This document shows positions 24,501 through 33,137 of a stretch of DNA of 39,562 bases, in pieces. Positions within the stretch are counted from its first letter, which is position 1. The number at the start of each line of letters is the position of its first letter. The notes beneath the pieces are model-generated. The model was not told the origin of the DNA. It saw only the letters and a program-made list of their open reading frames with translations, and did no database searches. This DNA is from Anammoximicrobium sp032229885. GTDB lineage: Bacteria; Planctomycetota; Planctomycetia; Pirellulales; Pirellulaceae. Made by a program: the position numbers and the translations under genes. The stretch is from the NCBI GenBank assembly GCA_032229885.1, contig JAVYAJ010000340.1, positions 1 to 39,562 on the forward strand, written 5' to 3'.

Positions 24501-25730
24501 CGCGTGCTGGAGCTGCTCGGCGAGTTCGGCCAGGCTGCCGACGACCTTGCTCTGTTCGGCGAGCGCGCCTGACTGGTTTTCTTCGAACAGTTGCGCCGCC
24601 GCCTCGTAAGCCGCCGACTTCGCCTGTTCGAGCAGCGGTTCGGCAGCCGGAAGCTCGTCGAGCGCGTCGCTCAGCGGTCCCATCGCCCTGTGGATTTCCG
24701 TCTGCCGCTCGACCAGCGCCTCGACCGTTTGGGGCTCGAGCTTGTCTGCGCGGCGGACGTCTTCGCGAAGCTTCTCCTGTTTCTCCAACATTTCACGGAC
24801 CATCTTCAAAGCCTGTTCGCGATCGCCGCTGATCAGCCCTTGAGTTTGGTCAATTATCTCGAGCAACGCCCGCAGGCCTTTGAGGACCGCCCGCTGGCTA
24901 GTCGCCGCATCGGCGAATTGCGGAACGGACAGGGCCGTCGTCGCGAGGTCCAACTCGTGATCCACGCGAGCGACCTTGACGATCCGCAGACCATCGGCCG
25001 CGCCGGCCCCGACCGAACCGCCCCATTGGCTGACGTCGTTCAACGTATCGAGCAGGACGAGGAACAACGACTTGACGTCCAGTTGATCTTGAATCGTCGT
25101 CTTGTGGGTCGCATCGCGCTGATCGTCCGCCAGCGTCGGCAACGCCTGTGTGACGTCGAGCGTTTTGGTCTGCATGGCGATCAATTGACGGACCTGGGAG
25201 GCGATCCGCGCGATCTGCAATCGGCGCGACAGCTTCTGACGCTCGGCCATCAGCCGCACGACGACGTCGCGAATCTCGATTCGGGCCTGTTGAATGATGG
25301 CCAACTGCTCGTCTCGGCTCGCCTCCTGCGCTTGGGCCAGCAACTGGACGATGCCGCCCATTTGGGTCTCGATCAGCTCGTCCAAGTTGCCGCGCATCTC
25401 CTGGATCTCTTTGAAGATCGGCAGCGTCGTCAGGCCGTTCTCTTCGAACTGTCTGAGCTGAATGTCGAGCACACCGGAGACCAGCTCGCGCGCCAGCGCG
25501 CGGGCGCGTTGCTGGGCCTGCTGCTTGCCGCGAAAAAGGCCTGGCTCTGCGCCGAACGTCCACATCGGAATGGAGACCAGCAAGCAGGCCAGCGTCGCGC
25601 GCGGCCACGTCAAACTCCGCCGCCGCGGCCTCGGTTCGACCGCGAATCCCGGTCGAGCCTCGCAGGCGGAAACTCGACAGTCCGAACCTGGAAAGCGCGG
25701 CCGCCTCGTTCGGATCGCATGATCGATCAT
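21549..25730 (-). CDS. very large Ala/Gln-rich coiled-coil envelope protein, 1393 aa
   Basis: No enzyme domain is visible. A basic N-terminus precedes a hydrophobic segment at about 42-60 ending in F-G-A-E-P, a signal peptide or anchor. Residues about 65-400 are a mixed helical region with leucine-heptad spacing. Residues about 400-1120 are extraordinarily rich in Ala, Gln, Glu and Asp, as long uninterrupted helices, and residues about 1060-1330 contain Pro/Ser/Ala/Gly-rich linkers, with 18-bp tandem repeats at 22489-22560. The C-terminus ends in a conserved-looking L-P-P-E-Q-R-K-A-I-E-A-R-A-R-R-P. The start overlaps the upstream stop (ATGA), implying coupled translation. It resembles the Gln-rich C-terminal half of DUF4175/TIGR02302-type proteins split from its membrane part. 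I infer a long periplasmic scaffold. Confidence 0.82.
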   Translation of the reverse strand: MIDHAIRTRRPRFPGSDCRVSACEARPGFAVEPRPRRRSLTWPRATLACLLVSIPMWTFGAEPGLFRGKQQAQQRARALARELVSGVLDIQLRQFEENGLTTLPIFKEIQEMRGNLDELIETQMGGIVQLLAQAQEASRDEQLAIIQQARIEIRDVVVRLMAERQKLSRRLQIARIASQVRQLIAMQTKTLDVTQALPTLADDQRDATHKTTIQDQLDVKSLFLVLLDTLNDVSQWGGSVGAGAADGLRIVKVARVDHELDLATTALSVPQFADAATSQRAVLKGLRALLEIIDQTQGLISGDREQALKMVREMLEKQEKLREDVRRADKLEPQTVEALVERQTEIHRAMGPLSDALDELPAAEPLLEQAKSAAYEAAAQLFEENQSGALAEQSKVVGSLAELAEQLQHAIASERADKSAEQLADEVRRLDQLAERLQQAAALQEQVVAQAADNASAAHRDEQRVGATLDEAAKAAVADQQDLPGIVRSRLADAQETVHAAVEALADASPAAQTDRQEAATDAEQAIQRALAETQAQLADTRRRQMAVDVGEMARAAEALERAAASERQIAQQAAEAARAEGLTPTQAAQSAANQADIQETAAKVAAGLQTGKPQIAQQLHQAAQPLEQVAQGLKAAARPTDAPDKKASTQIAQTAAQAAQMLEQTAANLRAEVGKAAENLATLATRQLDDVAQVQTPLEQAIAALPADAGSSLEQLQRAKSKVQQAQTQQQRAAGRERVAQAAELERAIADAQAQQADAEAAAEALARGRTASPVDAASQQQRAAEQAAALAERAAQTSPQAAEALRQASEAAATAAKAMLDATPRRADELRQAAHDAMDRARQAAAQTAAEAAQAPAGEPSAESQAEVSRTTAEAQQLATDAAPSAAQALEQAAQQSKVAEQALRSGDAESQRAAGQAQQAAADKLAEAEQQLDRAIDALGRQQAERLGHDAREAGELAKRAAAVSPDAAAALHAARDAAREGEQRADADAPQAIAAQDKVERAMERAAASLAARQQQIRHDRDIAAAIQELAREQQNAREQIAAAAQTLDHQDSPTTADAPTAADAPATADAPATTDASAADESAGEPTSETIAAARSLAAAMQRFAQAQRATGQGAVEISGQEQVANQPLREGLEAASRLQPQPVDEPPPEMDAGSTASDGGSDDSLAGGEPGPAQTPTSGEPAMGEPPGQLAGQDRPADAGQQASAAQDAGSQGGPMPADLGTGFIPNSPELTAAQIAGPSAMQQAAQTLAQAEAQAASSQSAAQPSQADSQSSSESATAGQQSETADDATPRQANPMPRAGGIAATDGAVENQKPAADPLTLGGERQGESRAQNGTADGDIRTRQLERAAWFTKLPPEQRKAIEARARRPAPRGYEQRLRRYFESLD
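22489..22560 (-). repeat. four 18-bp tandem repeats in the coiled-coil gene
   Basis: Units start at 22489, 22507, 22525 and 22543 and read GCATC-x-G-x-x-GTCG-like on the plus strand. They encode a six-residue T-A-D-A-P-A repeat in the flexible linker region. The unit keeps the frame, so length variation between strains is likely. Confidence 0.8.
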
Positions 25731-27754
25731 CGCCCGCCTCCGATCTCCAACTGCTGTCGGATGATATCCGTCAATCGCTGTTCCGATTTTTCGTCTGCTT
25801 GCGAGATGGCGGCCAACACGCCTGCCTCGTCGGAGATCTCCAGGATCAGCGGGTCGCTTTGATACGACTCGCCGGGCGCTTCTCCGCGATAATCGACCGC
25901 CTCCAACGTGAGCCTCAGCCGGTCGCCCTTGGCGAGATTGGCCGTCTGAACCACACCGCCGCGCCCAATCCGCAGCGCGGCCAGATCCAGCACATAGGAC
26001 GCTTCGATCGGCAGGCGGTCCGCCAAAACCGGTTGCGTCTCGTCCAACAATGTCAACGTCTGTCGCTCGAGGCTGGTGTCCTCGGCAGGGGCCTCGGACA
26101 CGGCCGCGGAGCTCGCTGCCGACGGGGCGTCGGCGATGGGATCGGGCGTCGCCCGCTCGACCGCGATGTGCAGCCGGATGCGGCCGACGCCGTAATCATC
26201 GTTCACTCGATATTCGATCTTCGGTTTGGCGTTCGGCAGCACGACCGAATGCACGACGGCCGCCGCGCATGTCGGAGGGCGGTCCGGTTTGAGGCGAACG
26301 TAGCCGCGCAGCGGCGTCTCTAACTGCAGGCCGTCTTCGTCGGTCACCTGGATCTCGAAACGGAGCGGTTCGACAACTCGGTCGAACGACGATTCGTCGG
26401 TCAATTCCCAGCTTCGTTGCGTGTCGTCCGTCGCCGCTAAATCATACCGTCGCGTGGTCCCGGGGCCCAGGATCGTCAACCAGGCGGCGTCCAGCCTCTT
26501 TTGATTGACGGACTTGATCGCGACCTGCACGCGCGAACCTTCGAGCACCGAGATGTGACGGACCGTCGAATCCGTGGAACTGCGAGGCGCGATCCGCGCG
26601 TAGGAGGGCGGGATGACATTCAGTCGAGACTCGATGATCGGCAAGGCCATCATCGCCACGCGGGCCGGATCGGTCCAGCCGTCGCCGACGTAGACCTGAT
26701 AGGCCAGCGGCGAGACCAATCGCGGAAGGCGGCCGGCGTACACGGCGGTCGTCGCCGCCTCGGCGGGCCACGCGGCCAGCAGTTGATCCAGCCGGTCCGC
26801 GGCCTGCCGCAATCGAGCGGCGTCGCCCGCCGCGGATTCGATCACGTCGGCCGTTTCCGCCGCGTCGATGCGGACTAGCATCGCCGTGTCGCGCGCCCAG
26901 ATCCCGGCCAGGTCGACCTCGTTGGCCGCCAATGCCTCGCGCAAATTCCGCACGGCCTGCGCCAGCCGCTCGCGCCGTTCATCCAACGTTCGCAGCGACA
27001 AATCCAGCGATCGCACCTGGTCGTCGCCGGTTCGCAGCTCGACCCGAGCGTCCGGCGCAAGCACGCCCCCGCACCGCACCCAGAACTCGAGCGGATAGCC
27101 TTCGGCGAACCGCGCGTCCAGCGGCCCCGCCCCGTCGCGACGACGCTCGAGAACCAAACGATGGTTGATCGCGATGCGCTCGATCACCGTCGCCGACGGG
27201 TAATGCACCGAAGCCAGCATCAGACGCTGCAAGAAGGCTCGCGTGTGATCGGGAAAGCAAATCGCGACGCCGCTCGTCACGACCAGCGTCAGCGCGAGCC
27301 ACGCGAGGCGATGGCGAGGCTTGGCCTGGCTGAATCCCTCGAACACATCCATCCGGTTCGTCAACTCGGCGACGCTTTGGATGACGTGCTGTTCCAGTTG
27401 CTGCGAGCCCCAGGCAGCCGCCTCGGGACGCTCGAATTGGATCGCCGCCACCAGATCGCTGCTGATCCGCTGCTGACGTTCCACCAACAGGGCCAGCTCG
27501 ATCTCGTCTTCGCGAATCCCCAACTCGGGCAGCGCCAAACGACGCACGCTCCACAGCCCGCCGACGACGGCCAGCCCGATGATCACCACGCGCTGGAGCA
27601 CGTCCATCTGAAACGCGACATCGATGGCGAATACGGCCAACAGCAACCACAGGATCGCCGTGGCGAGCCCGGCATACGCGGTCGCCCAACGGCCGAGCGC
27701 ACGGATGCGCCGCAACGAAGCCAACCGACGATGGAGGATGCCCAGTCGCGTCAT
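25727..27754 (-). CDS. DUF4175-like membrane protein with large exported domain, 675 aa
   Basis: The start is the ATG at 27754, which overlaps the stop of the upstream VWA gene (ATGA); the longer open frame upstream lies inside that gene and is rejected. Membrane segments lie at about 23-46, 50-68 and 148-166. The segment between them holds E-L-A-L-L-V-E-R-Q-Q-R-I-S-S-D-L-V-A-A-I-Q-F-E, typical of the cytosolic loop in this class. Residues about 170-640 form a large beta-rich exported region with Ig-like stretches (P-P-S-Y-A-R-I-A-P near 390 and K-I-E-Y-R-V-N-D-D-Y-G-V-G-R-I-R near 520). It resembles the N-terminal half of DUF4175/TIGR02302 proteins; the Gln-rich half is the next gene, coupled by another ATGA. 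Probably a membrane component of the MoxR/VWA complex. Confidence 0.85.
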   Translation of the reverse strand: MTRLGILHRRLASLRRIRALGRWATAYAGLATAILWLLLAVFAIDVAFQMDVLQRVVIIGLAVVGGLWSVRRLALPELGIREDEIELALLVERQQRISSDLVAAIQFERPEAAAWGSQQLEQHVIQSVAELTNRMDVFEGFSQAKPRHRLAWLALTLVVTSGVAICFPDHTRAFLQRLMLASVHYPSATVIERIAINHRLVLERRRDGAGPLDARFAEGYPLEFWVRCGGVLAPDARVELRTGDDQVRSLDLSLRTLDERRERLAQAVRNLREALAANEVDLAGIWARDTAMLVRIDAAETADVIESAAGDAARLRQAADRLDQLLAAWPAEAATTAVYAGRLPRLVSPLAYQVYVGDGWTDPARVAMMALPIIESRLNVIPPSYARIAPRSSTDSTVRHISVLEGSRVQVAIKSVNQKRLDAAWLTILGPGTTRRYDLAATDDTQRSWELTDESSFDRVVEPLRFEIQVTDEDGLQLETPLRGYVRLKPDRPPTCAAAVVHSVVLPNAKPKIEYRVNDDYGVGRIRLHIAVERATPDPIADAPSAASSAAVSEAPAEDTSLERQTLTLLDETQPVLADRLPIEASYVLDLAALRIGRGGVVQTANLAKGDRLRLTLEAVDYRGEAPGESYQSDPLILEISDEAGVLAAISQADEKSEQRLTDIIRQQLEIGGGR

Positions 27755-30234
27755 GCCAGGTGAATCATCTTTCTGCTGAACCACTCGCCCAACATCAGCC
27801 CGATCAAGGCGACGAACCACAACGGCGTGCACCACAACGGGTGGTTTCGCGTATAGCGTTCGGTGATCATCGGCAGATGCAGGTCGTCGATCAACCGATC
27901 GACCGTCGTCAAGTCGTAACTGCGGCCGCGCGTCTCGGCGGCCAGCTCTTCCTGCACGCGCAGGTTGCGGACCCCGCTGCGCCGCTCGGCCGACAAGCCG
28001 GTCACGCTGAACCGCCCCTCGCGAAAGCCGTCCGTCACGGGATCCCGGACCCGGATGCTGTACTCGCCCTCGCTGTACACGGGAATCTGAGCCTCGAAGA
28101 CGCCGCGCCGCAGCAGCGGCACGCGCAGCTCGCGAACGTGCTCGCCCCCTTCGCCGCCGACCGTCAGTTCGGCCGACAACGAGGCGTGCGGGACGTCTTC
28201 GGCAGCCAAAGGCTCGAAGTTCTGGTCGCAGGCTTCGACGGTCAGGACCACCTTGTCCTCGACGCGATATTGCTGTCGATCCGTCCGGACGACAAAACGT
28301 TTGTCCGCCCCGAGCGCATGGCTCATCCCCAAGCGATAGATCAACTGCGACCAGAAGCGGCGGTAATAGTGCTCGCCATACAGCCGCCGCAGCCGCCACA
28401 TTTCGTTGAAACCCAGGTACACGACCTCGCCGGCCCCGAACTGGCGGATGGCGATCAACGGCTGATGCGTCTTGCCATCGCGACACGTGTCGGTGGGGTG
28501 TTCGGCCAACGCATAGCTTTGGTCCTGTAGCCGAGCGACGGGTTGATACCACGGCAACAACCGCAGGTTGTCCCAGGCTTTGGCGTTCTCGGCTTCGCTG
28601 TCGCCCAGACGCATGAACGGATAGCGCGCAGCGTGGGCCGTCAATCGCAGCCGGAACGGCCGCTCGTCTCGCAACCGAGCGTCAGGATCCAGGACCACCG
28701 GCAACATGTCGGCCAGAGCGGTGCCGCTCAGCTCGCTGGGCCCGAAACGCGGACCCGCGATCACGACAAGCCCTCCGCCAAACTGGCCGACAAACTCGCG
28801 GACCAAGCCGCAAAATCGATCGTTGATCCCGGTCCGCGGCATGTCGTCCAGAAAGATCACGTCGCTGGCGAAAAAGTCGCTCCGCTTGGGCGTCAACGTC
28901 GGCAAGAACAACACGTTCGACTCGCGGACCCGCGGATCGGACGAAGCCAGATAGGTGCGAAAGCCGTCCATGCCGACCAGCTTGTCGCGATGAAAGACTT
29001 CCTTGACGAATCGCCATTCCCAGGACGGTTCGTAAGCCACGTACATCAGCCGCAGAAAGTCGTCGATGATCGTGACTTCGCGGGATGCCCGATTGTTGTC
29101 CAGCACGATTTCCCCTTCGATCGGCTCGGCCTGCGCCACGAACTCGAATTGTCCGGCGTCCTCCGGCGTGAACGGGAAATCGATCGTCTCGAGATTCGTC
29201 GTCAAAGCGACCGTTCTGCGCCCGAGCAGCACGCCGGGCCCCGTTGTGCTAGGGCCTGGCGCATCAGTGGCGACGCCGCTCAGCTTGCGAGCCGTCACGT
29301 CCACGGTCACCGACCTGTCCTGCAGCCCCGTCTGGCGCAGCCTGACCTGGATGCTCGTGCGTTCGGCGCGTTTCATCCGGGCATCCATTTGCAGGTCGAC
29401 CGCTAGATCCATCGCTTCGGTCGCGCCCAATCCGACCGTGTAAATCGGTACGCCCAGCCTGACGGCGGGCGAGCGTGACTCGTCGTGCGGGCCGCCGCTG
29501 GGCGCGATTCCCGAGTTGTGAGCAAAATCGCTGAACAGCACGACGGCGCCCAGATTCCCTCCGCCCGACTGTTGGGCGATATCGTTCAGCACCGCCCCCA
29601 ACGCCGTGACCTGGCCCTCGGTCGTCAACTGATCCGCCAGCCGTTTCGGGTCGGGCACGTCGTCGGTCGGATTTCCCGGATCGAGCTTTCGCAACCGGCT
29701 GGTCGCGTTGCCGTCAAACAGAAAGCTTTCGATGCGAAACCGACCGCCGCTGCCCAGCCGGTCGACGAAGTTGTTCTCGGATCGGCGCAAAAACGCCCGC
29801 AAGTGATCGACGCGGCTCGGCTTGCGAGTCGCCTGGTCGTCGGGCGGTCGCCATTGGACAGCCTTGGCCAATGCCGCCTGTTGAGCCGCCGGATATTCGT
29901 CCTCGATCGCCATGCTGTCGGTGCCGTCGAACACCAGGTACAGCAGCGGCGGCTTGACGTCGGTCAGCGACAGACACAGCACGGGATCCGCCAACGTCAG
30001 CAACAGCAGCCCCAGCAGCAGGCCGCGGCTCAGCCCCAAGCCGAGCCGCGCGGCCCGCGAGCCGCGATGCTGGAATCTCGTGTAAAAGACAACTGCAGCG
30101 ACCGCGGCGATCACCAGGCCAAAGACCAGCCAAAACGCGCCCCGAGCCGCCCACGGCGCGGCCAGCGACGGATCGATCGCATCGAGCGACCGCACGTTCT
30201 TCAAGCCCAACAGCCAACCCAAAGCTGCGTTCAT
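27751..30234 (-). CDS. membrane protein with VWA-like and glutamine-amidotransferase-like regions, 827 aa
   Basis: Two N-terminal membrane segments (about 31-51 and 66-90) are followed by a von Willebrand-like domain that starts L-L-Y-L-V-F-D-G-T-D-S-M; the metal site reads D103-x-T105-x-S107, with Thr in place of the first Ser. The middle (about 370-600) has V-I-F-L-D-D-M-P-R and G-G-G-L-V-V-I-A-G-P-R-F-G-P-S-E-L, like the class I glutamine amidotransferase-type fold found in related planctomycete proteins, without a clear catalytic Cys. Beta-rich domains follow. A final membrane helix lies at about 803-822, so both ends are in the membrane. It starts 9 nt after the BatA-like stop and overlaps the next gene by ATGA. 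Likely a partner of MoxR and BatA. Confidence 0.87.
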   Translation of the reverse strand: MNAALGWLLGLKNVRSLDAIDPSLAAPWAARGAFWLVFGLVIAAVAAVVFYTRFQHRGSRAARLGLGLSRGLLLGLLLLTLADPVLCLSLTDVKPPLLYLVFDGTDSMAIEDEYPAAQQAALAKAVQWRPPDDQATRKPSRVDHLRAFLRRSENNFVDRLGSGGRFRIESFLFDGNATSRLRKLDPGNPTDDVPDPKRLADQLTTEGQVTALGAVLNDIAQQSGGGNLGAVVLFSDFAHNSGIAPSGGPHDESRSPAVRLGVPIYTVGLGATEAMDLAVDLQMDARMKRAERTSIQVRLRQTGLQDRSVTVDVTARKLSGVATDAPGPSTTGPGVLLGRRTVALTTNLETIDFPFTPEDAGQFEFVAQAEPIEGEIVLDNNRASREVTIIDDFLRLMYVAYEPSWEWRFVKEVFHRDKLVGMDGFRTYLASSDPRVRESNVLFLPTLTPKRSDFFASDVIFLDDMPRTGINDRFCGLVREFVGQFGGGLVVIAGPRFGPSELSGTALADMLPVVLDPDARLRDERPFRLRLTAHAARYPFMRLGDSEAENAKAWDNLRLLPWYQPVARLQDQSYALAEHPTDTCRDGKTHQPLIAIRQFGAGEVVYLGFNEMWRLRRLYGEHYYRRFWSQLIYRLGMSHALGADKRFVVRTDRQQYRVEDKVVLTVEACDQNFEPLAAEDVPHASLSAELTVGGEGGEHVRELRVPLLRRGVFEAQIPVYSEGEYSIRVRDPVTDGFREGRFSVTGLSAERRSGVRNLRVQEELAAETRGRSYDLTTVDRLIDDLHLPMITERYTRNHPLWCTPLWFVALIGLMLGEWFSRKMIHLA

Positions 30235-30243
30235 CGCGTCGTT

Positions 30244-32958
30244 TCACCCGCCCGTGGGATACTCGATCTGGGCCGCCAACACCGAAGGGATCTGCCCGGT
30301 CGTCTTGGCCGGCCGGCTGCCGACCAGCAGCAGCTCGACCGATAATAGGCCTAGCACGGCCAAGATCAACCACCACCAACTGTCCTGACCGCTGAGCTGA
30401 TTGCCTGCCAGGCTGATCTGTTCGTCCGGTCCGAGCCAGCGAATGACACCATCGCCGCTGCGCGCGTCGAACTGATCCCGGCTCAACGGCTGCAGTTCGG
30501 ACTCGTCCGGATCTCCGTTGACGGCCAACGCCAATTCCCAGGTCGCCGGCGGCGCTTCGCTCGCAACAGAGGCACTGACATTCGTTGCGCGGGCGGCGCC
30601 GCCCGCTGGCGGATCGTCTGCGCCGCCCGTTCCGTCGCCGGCGCCGACGTCCGGATCCGCGCCAAAGGCCGTCACCCGATACAGGCCGCGCTCGAACGGC
30701 CGCTCGATTTCAAACCCCAACTGATCGCGTCCCACAAAGCCCGTGTCCAACACTTCGTTACGCCCATCGGCGTTCGGACGCCGCAAACGAAGCGAGATGT
30801 CGCGGTCGCGCGCAGGCAACGGCAGGACGATCCGCTCGTCGGTCTCAAAGTTTCGAGGCGGCAGCGTGGCCTGGATCATCGATCGCAACGCGCGGTCGAA
30901 GATCACGACTGCGTTGCTCAACGACAGCGTGTTCCAATTGGACAGCAGCCCGCTGGACGCAAACAACACGTTGCCCCGCCCGATCTCGCGCGTCACCAGA
31001 AACGGCGTGCCTGCCGGGTCGTCAAAACGAGCCAAGACCCGCGGCAGTGAACGCTCGGCCAAAGCCTCGATCCGCCGCGCGTGGGCCGCGGGATCATCCG
31101 ACGACGGCCGGTTCAATGGCGATTCGGCCAGCCGCGCTTCGTCCGCAAAGTCGCCTCGTTGCGCGCTCCACAACAACCAATTGCGGCTCTGCTCGTCGGC
31201 CCGCTGCTCGTCGTCCCGCAATTGCGCGCGGACCGAGTCGCGCAGGGCGACCTCGCCGCCTGCCTGGACGACTTGTTCGCGTCTCCCGGCCGCCTCGTCC
31301 GCCAAGCGTTGCGCGGTTTCGAGCCGTTCTTGCTCCGAGGCGCGCAGCGCATCGAGCGTGGCCGGATCGACGTCAGCCCGTACGGCCTTGAAAAACAACG
31401 GCTCGGCGTACAAATCCCGCAACTCCTGCTCGCCCACGTCCGCCAATTGAAAGTAGCGATGCGCTTGCAGGCTGGCGAACGACAAGAAAAAGGGCCGCGG
31501 GACCCCGCGTGCCTCGTCCGGCGCCGCCCCCAGCGCATCGGGCAGCAGCGGCGCAGGCAAAATCCCCGCGCCATCGAGCCATGCGGATGCCGTCCATCGC
31601 GCCGGATCGAAGCCCGAGTTCCGCGCCGGATCGTACTGCCCGCCGGCCGCAATGAACAATTGGCCGCCCTGCTCGACATACTCGCGCAACAAGCTCGTCT
31701 TGTCGCCCGGATCGGCGATTCCCGCGATCACGACCAGCCGCGCGTCTTCCAACAATTCCTGCGACAACTGGTCGACTCTGACATGCCGGACGCGAATCAA
31801 CTGGCGACCGACGTCCGAGCGGCTGTCGACGGGCGCCAGCAGCTTGCGCAACAGACGCGTCTCGCCCAGGCGGTTCTTGAGCGGATCTTCTTCGTCCGCT
31901 CCGTATTGATCGACAAAGACAACCGGCAGCGCGGCGACGACGTGGACGATCAGGTGCCGTTCGTCGTCGGCGGGAAGATTGTCGGGCGTCAGCGAAACCT
32001 TGACCGGCACGGCCAGGGACTTGCCCGGCTCGGGCTGAAAGGCGTTGAACAGGTATTCGAACGCCACCTCCCGCGCGCCCCGCCCCGGTTCGAGCGTGAC
32101 GATCTTTGTCGCCACCTGTTGGTCCGCCACGCTCAGCGCGACCTCGACGTCGCGTCGCGAGGCGACGCCATCGTAACGGATCTCGGCTAGAAACGTCGTC
32201 GGCGTCTCGACGTCGGCGACGCCATCCTGGACGCGAAACGCGGCTATCCAGATGTTCTGCGGATCCACGGCCGACACATCCACGACCTGGATCGGAGCGA
32301 GATCGGCGAACTGATCGACTTGCGTCAGATCGCGCCAATTGGATGCCTGCTGGTCGCTGAAAATGACAACCCGCGGGCTGAGCCGCGGTCCCAGTTCGCA
32401 GACACGCCGGGCCTCGTGCAAGGCGGGCAGGACGCTGGCGGACCGATCGAGCGTCTCGATTTCCGCCAACGCCCGCATCGCTCCGGCCTTTGTCGAGGCG
32501 TCCAGTGTCACGCCGCCAAGCGAACCACACAGCGGAACGACCGTCACGCGACTGCCCTCGGGCAAGCGGTCGACGAACCGCCGTGCCCGCTCTTTGGCCT
32601 GATCCAGCCGCGTCCCCTCGGGCAGTTCATAGGCCATGCTCAGACTGTTGTCTACCAACAACACGGCGTGCAGCGGCTTCGAACCATCGAAAGCCTGTTC
32701 GGTTGAGGAAAAGAATGGGCGGGCCAGCGCCAGCCCCACCAACAGCACGACCAAGGTTCGCAGCGTCAGCAACAGGATATCGCGCAGCGTCAGAATTCGT
32801 CGGTTCCGCCGCAACGCCTCGCGCAAGAAATCCATCGCGGCCCAGTGGACGGTTCGATATCGTCGACGATTCAGCAGATGGATGATCACCGGCCCCGCCG
32901 CGGCGATCAGACCGGCGATGGCAAACGAGGCGGCGGCGAAGGACGGAAGAAAGTTCAT
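30244..32958 (-). CDS. BatA-like VWA membrane protein, 904 aa
   Basis: This is a large relative of BatA/aerotolerance-type proteins. Residues 1-85 match the aerotolerance N-terminal domain, including A-G-P-V-I-I-H-L-L-N-R-R-R-Y-R-T-V-H-W-A-A-M-D-F-L and a second hydrophobic segment at 62-80. A VWA domain follows with a complete metal site D103-N-S105-L-S107. The middle (about 320-500) looks amidotransferase-like and includes G-G-Q-L-F-I-A-A-G-G-Q-Y-D-P. A helical region around 510-620 and beta-rich domains precede a last membrane helix near 875-893. The start at the ATG 32958 is chosen because the aerotolerance domain begins there; the frame is open upstream without sense. A sigma-70-like promoter lies about 30 nt upstream. 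It is the first gene of the tight block ending in the coiled-coil gene. Confidence 0.88.
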   Translation of the reverse strand: MNFLPSFAAASFAIAGLIAAAGPVIIHLLNRRRYRTVHWAAMDFLREALRRNRRILTLRDILLLTLRTLVVLLVGLALARPFFSSTEQAFDGSKPLHAVLLVDNSLSMAYELPEGTRLDQAKERARRFVDRLPEGSRVTVVPLCGSLGGVTLDASTKAGAMRALAEIETLDRSASVLPALHEARRVCELGPRLSPRVVIFSDQQASNWRDLTQVDQFADLAPIQVVDVSAVDPQNIWIAAFRVQDGVADVETPTTFLAEIRYDGVASRRDVEVALSVADQQVATKIVTLEPGRGAREVAFEYLFNAFQPEPGKSLAVPVKVSLTPDNLPADDERHLIVHVVAALPVVFVDQYGADEEDPLKNRLGETRLLRKLLAPVDSRSDVGRQLIRVRHVRVDQLSQELLEDARLVVIAGIADPGDKTSLLREYVEQGGQLFIAAGGQYDPARNSGFDPARWTASAWLDGAGILPAPLLPDALGAAPDEARGVPRPFFLSFASLQAHRYFQLADVGEQELRDLYAEPLFFKAVRADVDPATLDALRASEQERLETAQRLADEAAGRREQVVQAGGEVALRDSVRAQLRDDEQRADEQSRNWLLWSAQRGDFADEARLAESPLNRPSSDDPAAHARRIEALAERSLPRVLARFDDPAGTPFLVTREIGRGNVLFASSGLLSNWNTLSLSNAVVIFDRALRSMIQATLPPRNFETDERIVLPLPARDRDISLRLRRPNADGRNEVLDTGFVGRDQLGFEIERPFERGLYRVTAFGADPDVGAGDGTGGADDPPAGGAARATNVSASVASEAPPATWELALAVNGDPDESELQPLSRDQFDARSGDGVIRWLGPDEQISLAGNQLSGQDSWWWLILAVLGLLSVELLLVGSRPAKTTGQIPSVLAAQIEYPTGG

Positions 32959-32989
32959 CGGCACGAGCCGTAGGGAGGACAGATTATGG

Positions 32990-33019
32990 ATTGTAGCGAG
33001 ACAGACTGTCGCGAGACAA
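32990..33019 (-). promoter_or_regulatory. sigma-70-like promoter for the BatA-like operon
   Basis: On the minus strand the -35 box TTGTCT (33014-33019) and -10 box TACAAT (32990-32995) are 18 nt apart. Transcription would start near 32983, giving a leader of about 25 nt before the ATG at 32958. Two imperfect 15-bp direct repeats (32993-33007 and 33008-33022) cover the spacer and -35 region and could be an operator. Confidence 0.45.
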
Positions 33020-33137
33020 ACCGTAGCACGCGAGCGAGTTGTCCAAGCGTAAGTCTTTGGGCTGCCGCGTTTATCCGAGCACCGGATTCGCGCGATCTGG
33101 CGAGCGCGCCGAGCCCCGCGCCGAGTCCCGACAACGC

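Noticed and set aside
23130..24832. long plus-strand frames opposite the coiled-coil gene
   Set aside because: They arise from the GC-rich Ala/Gln codons (GCN, CAG) on the other strand; translations are Arg/Leu/Gly-rich with no domains.
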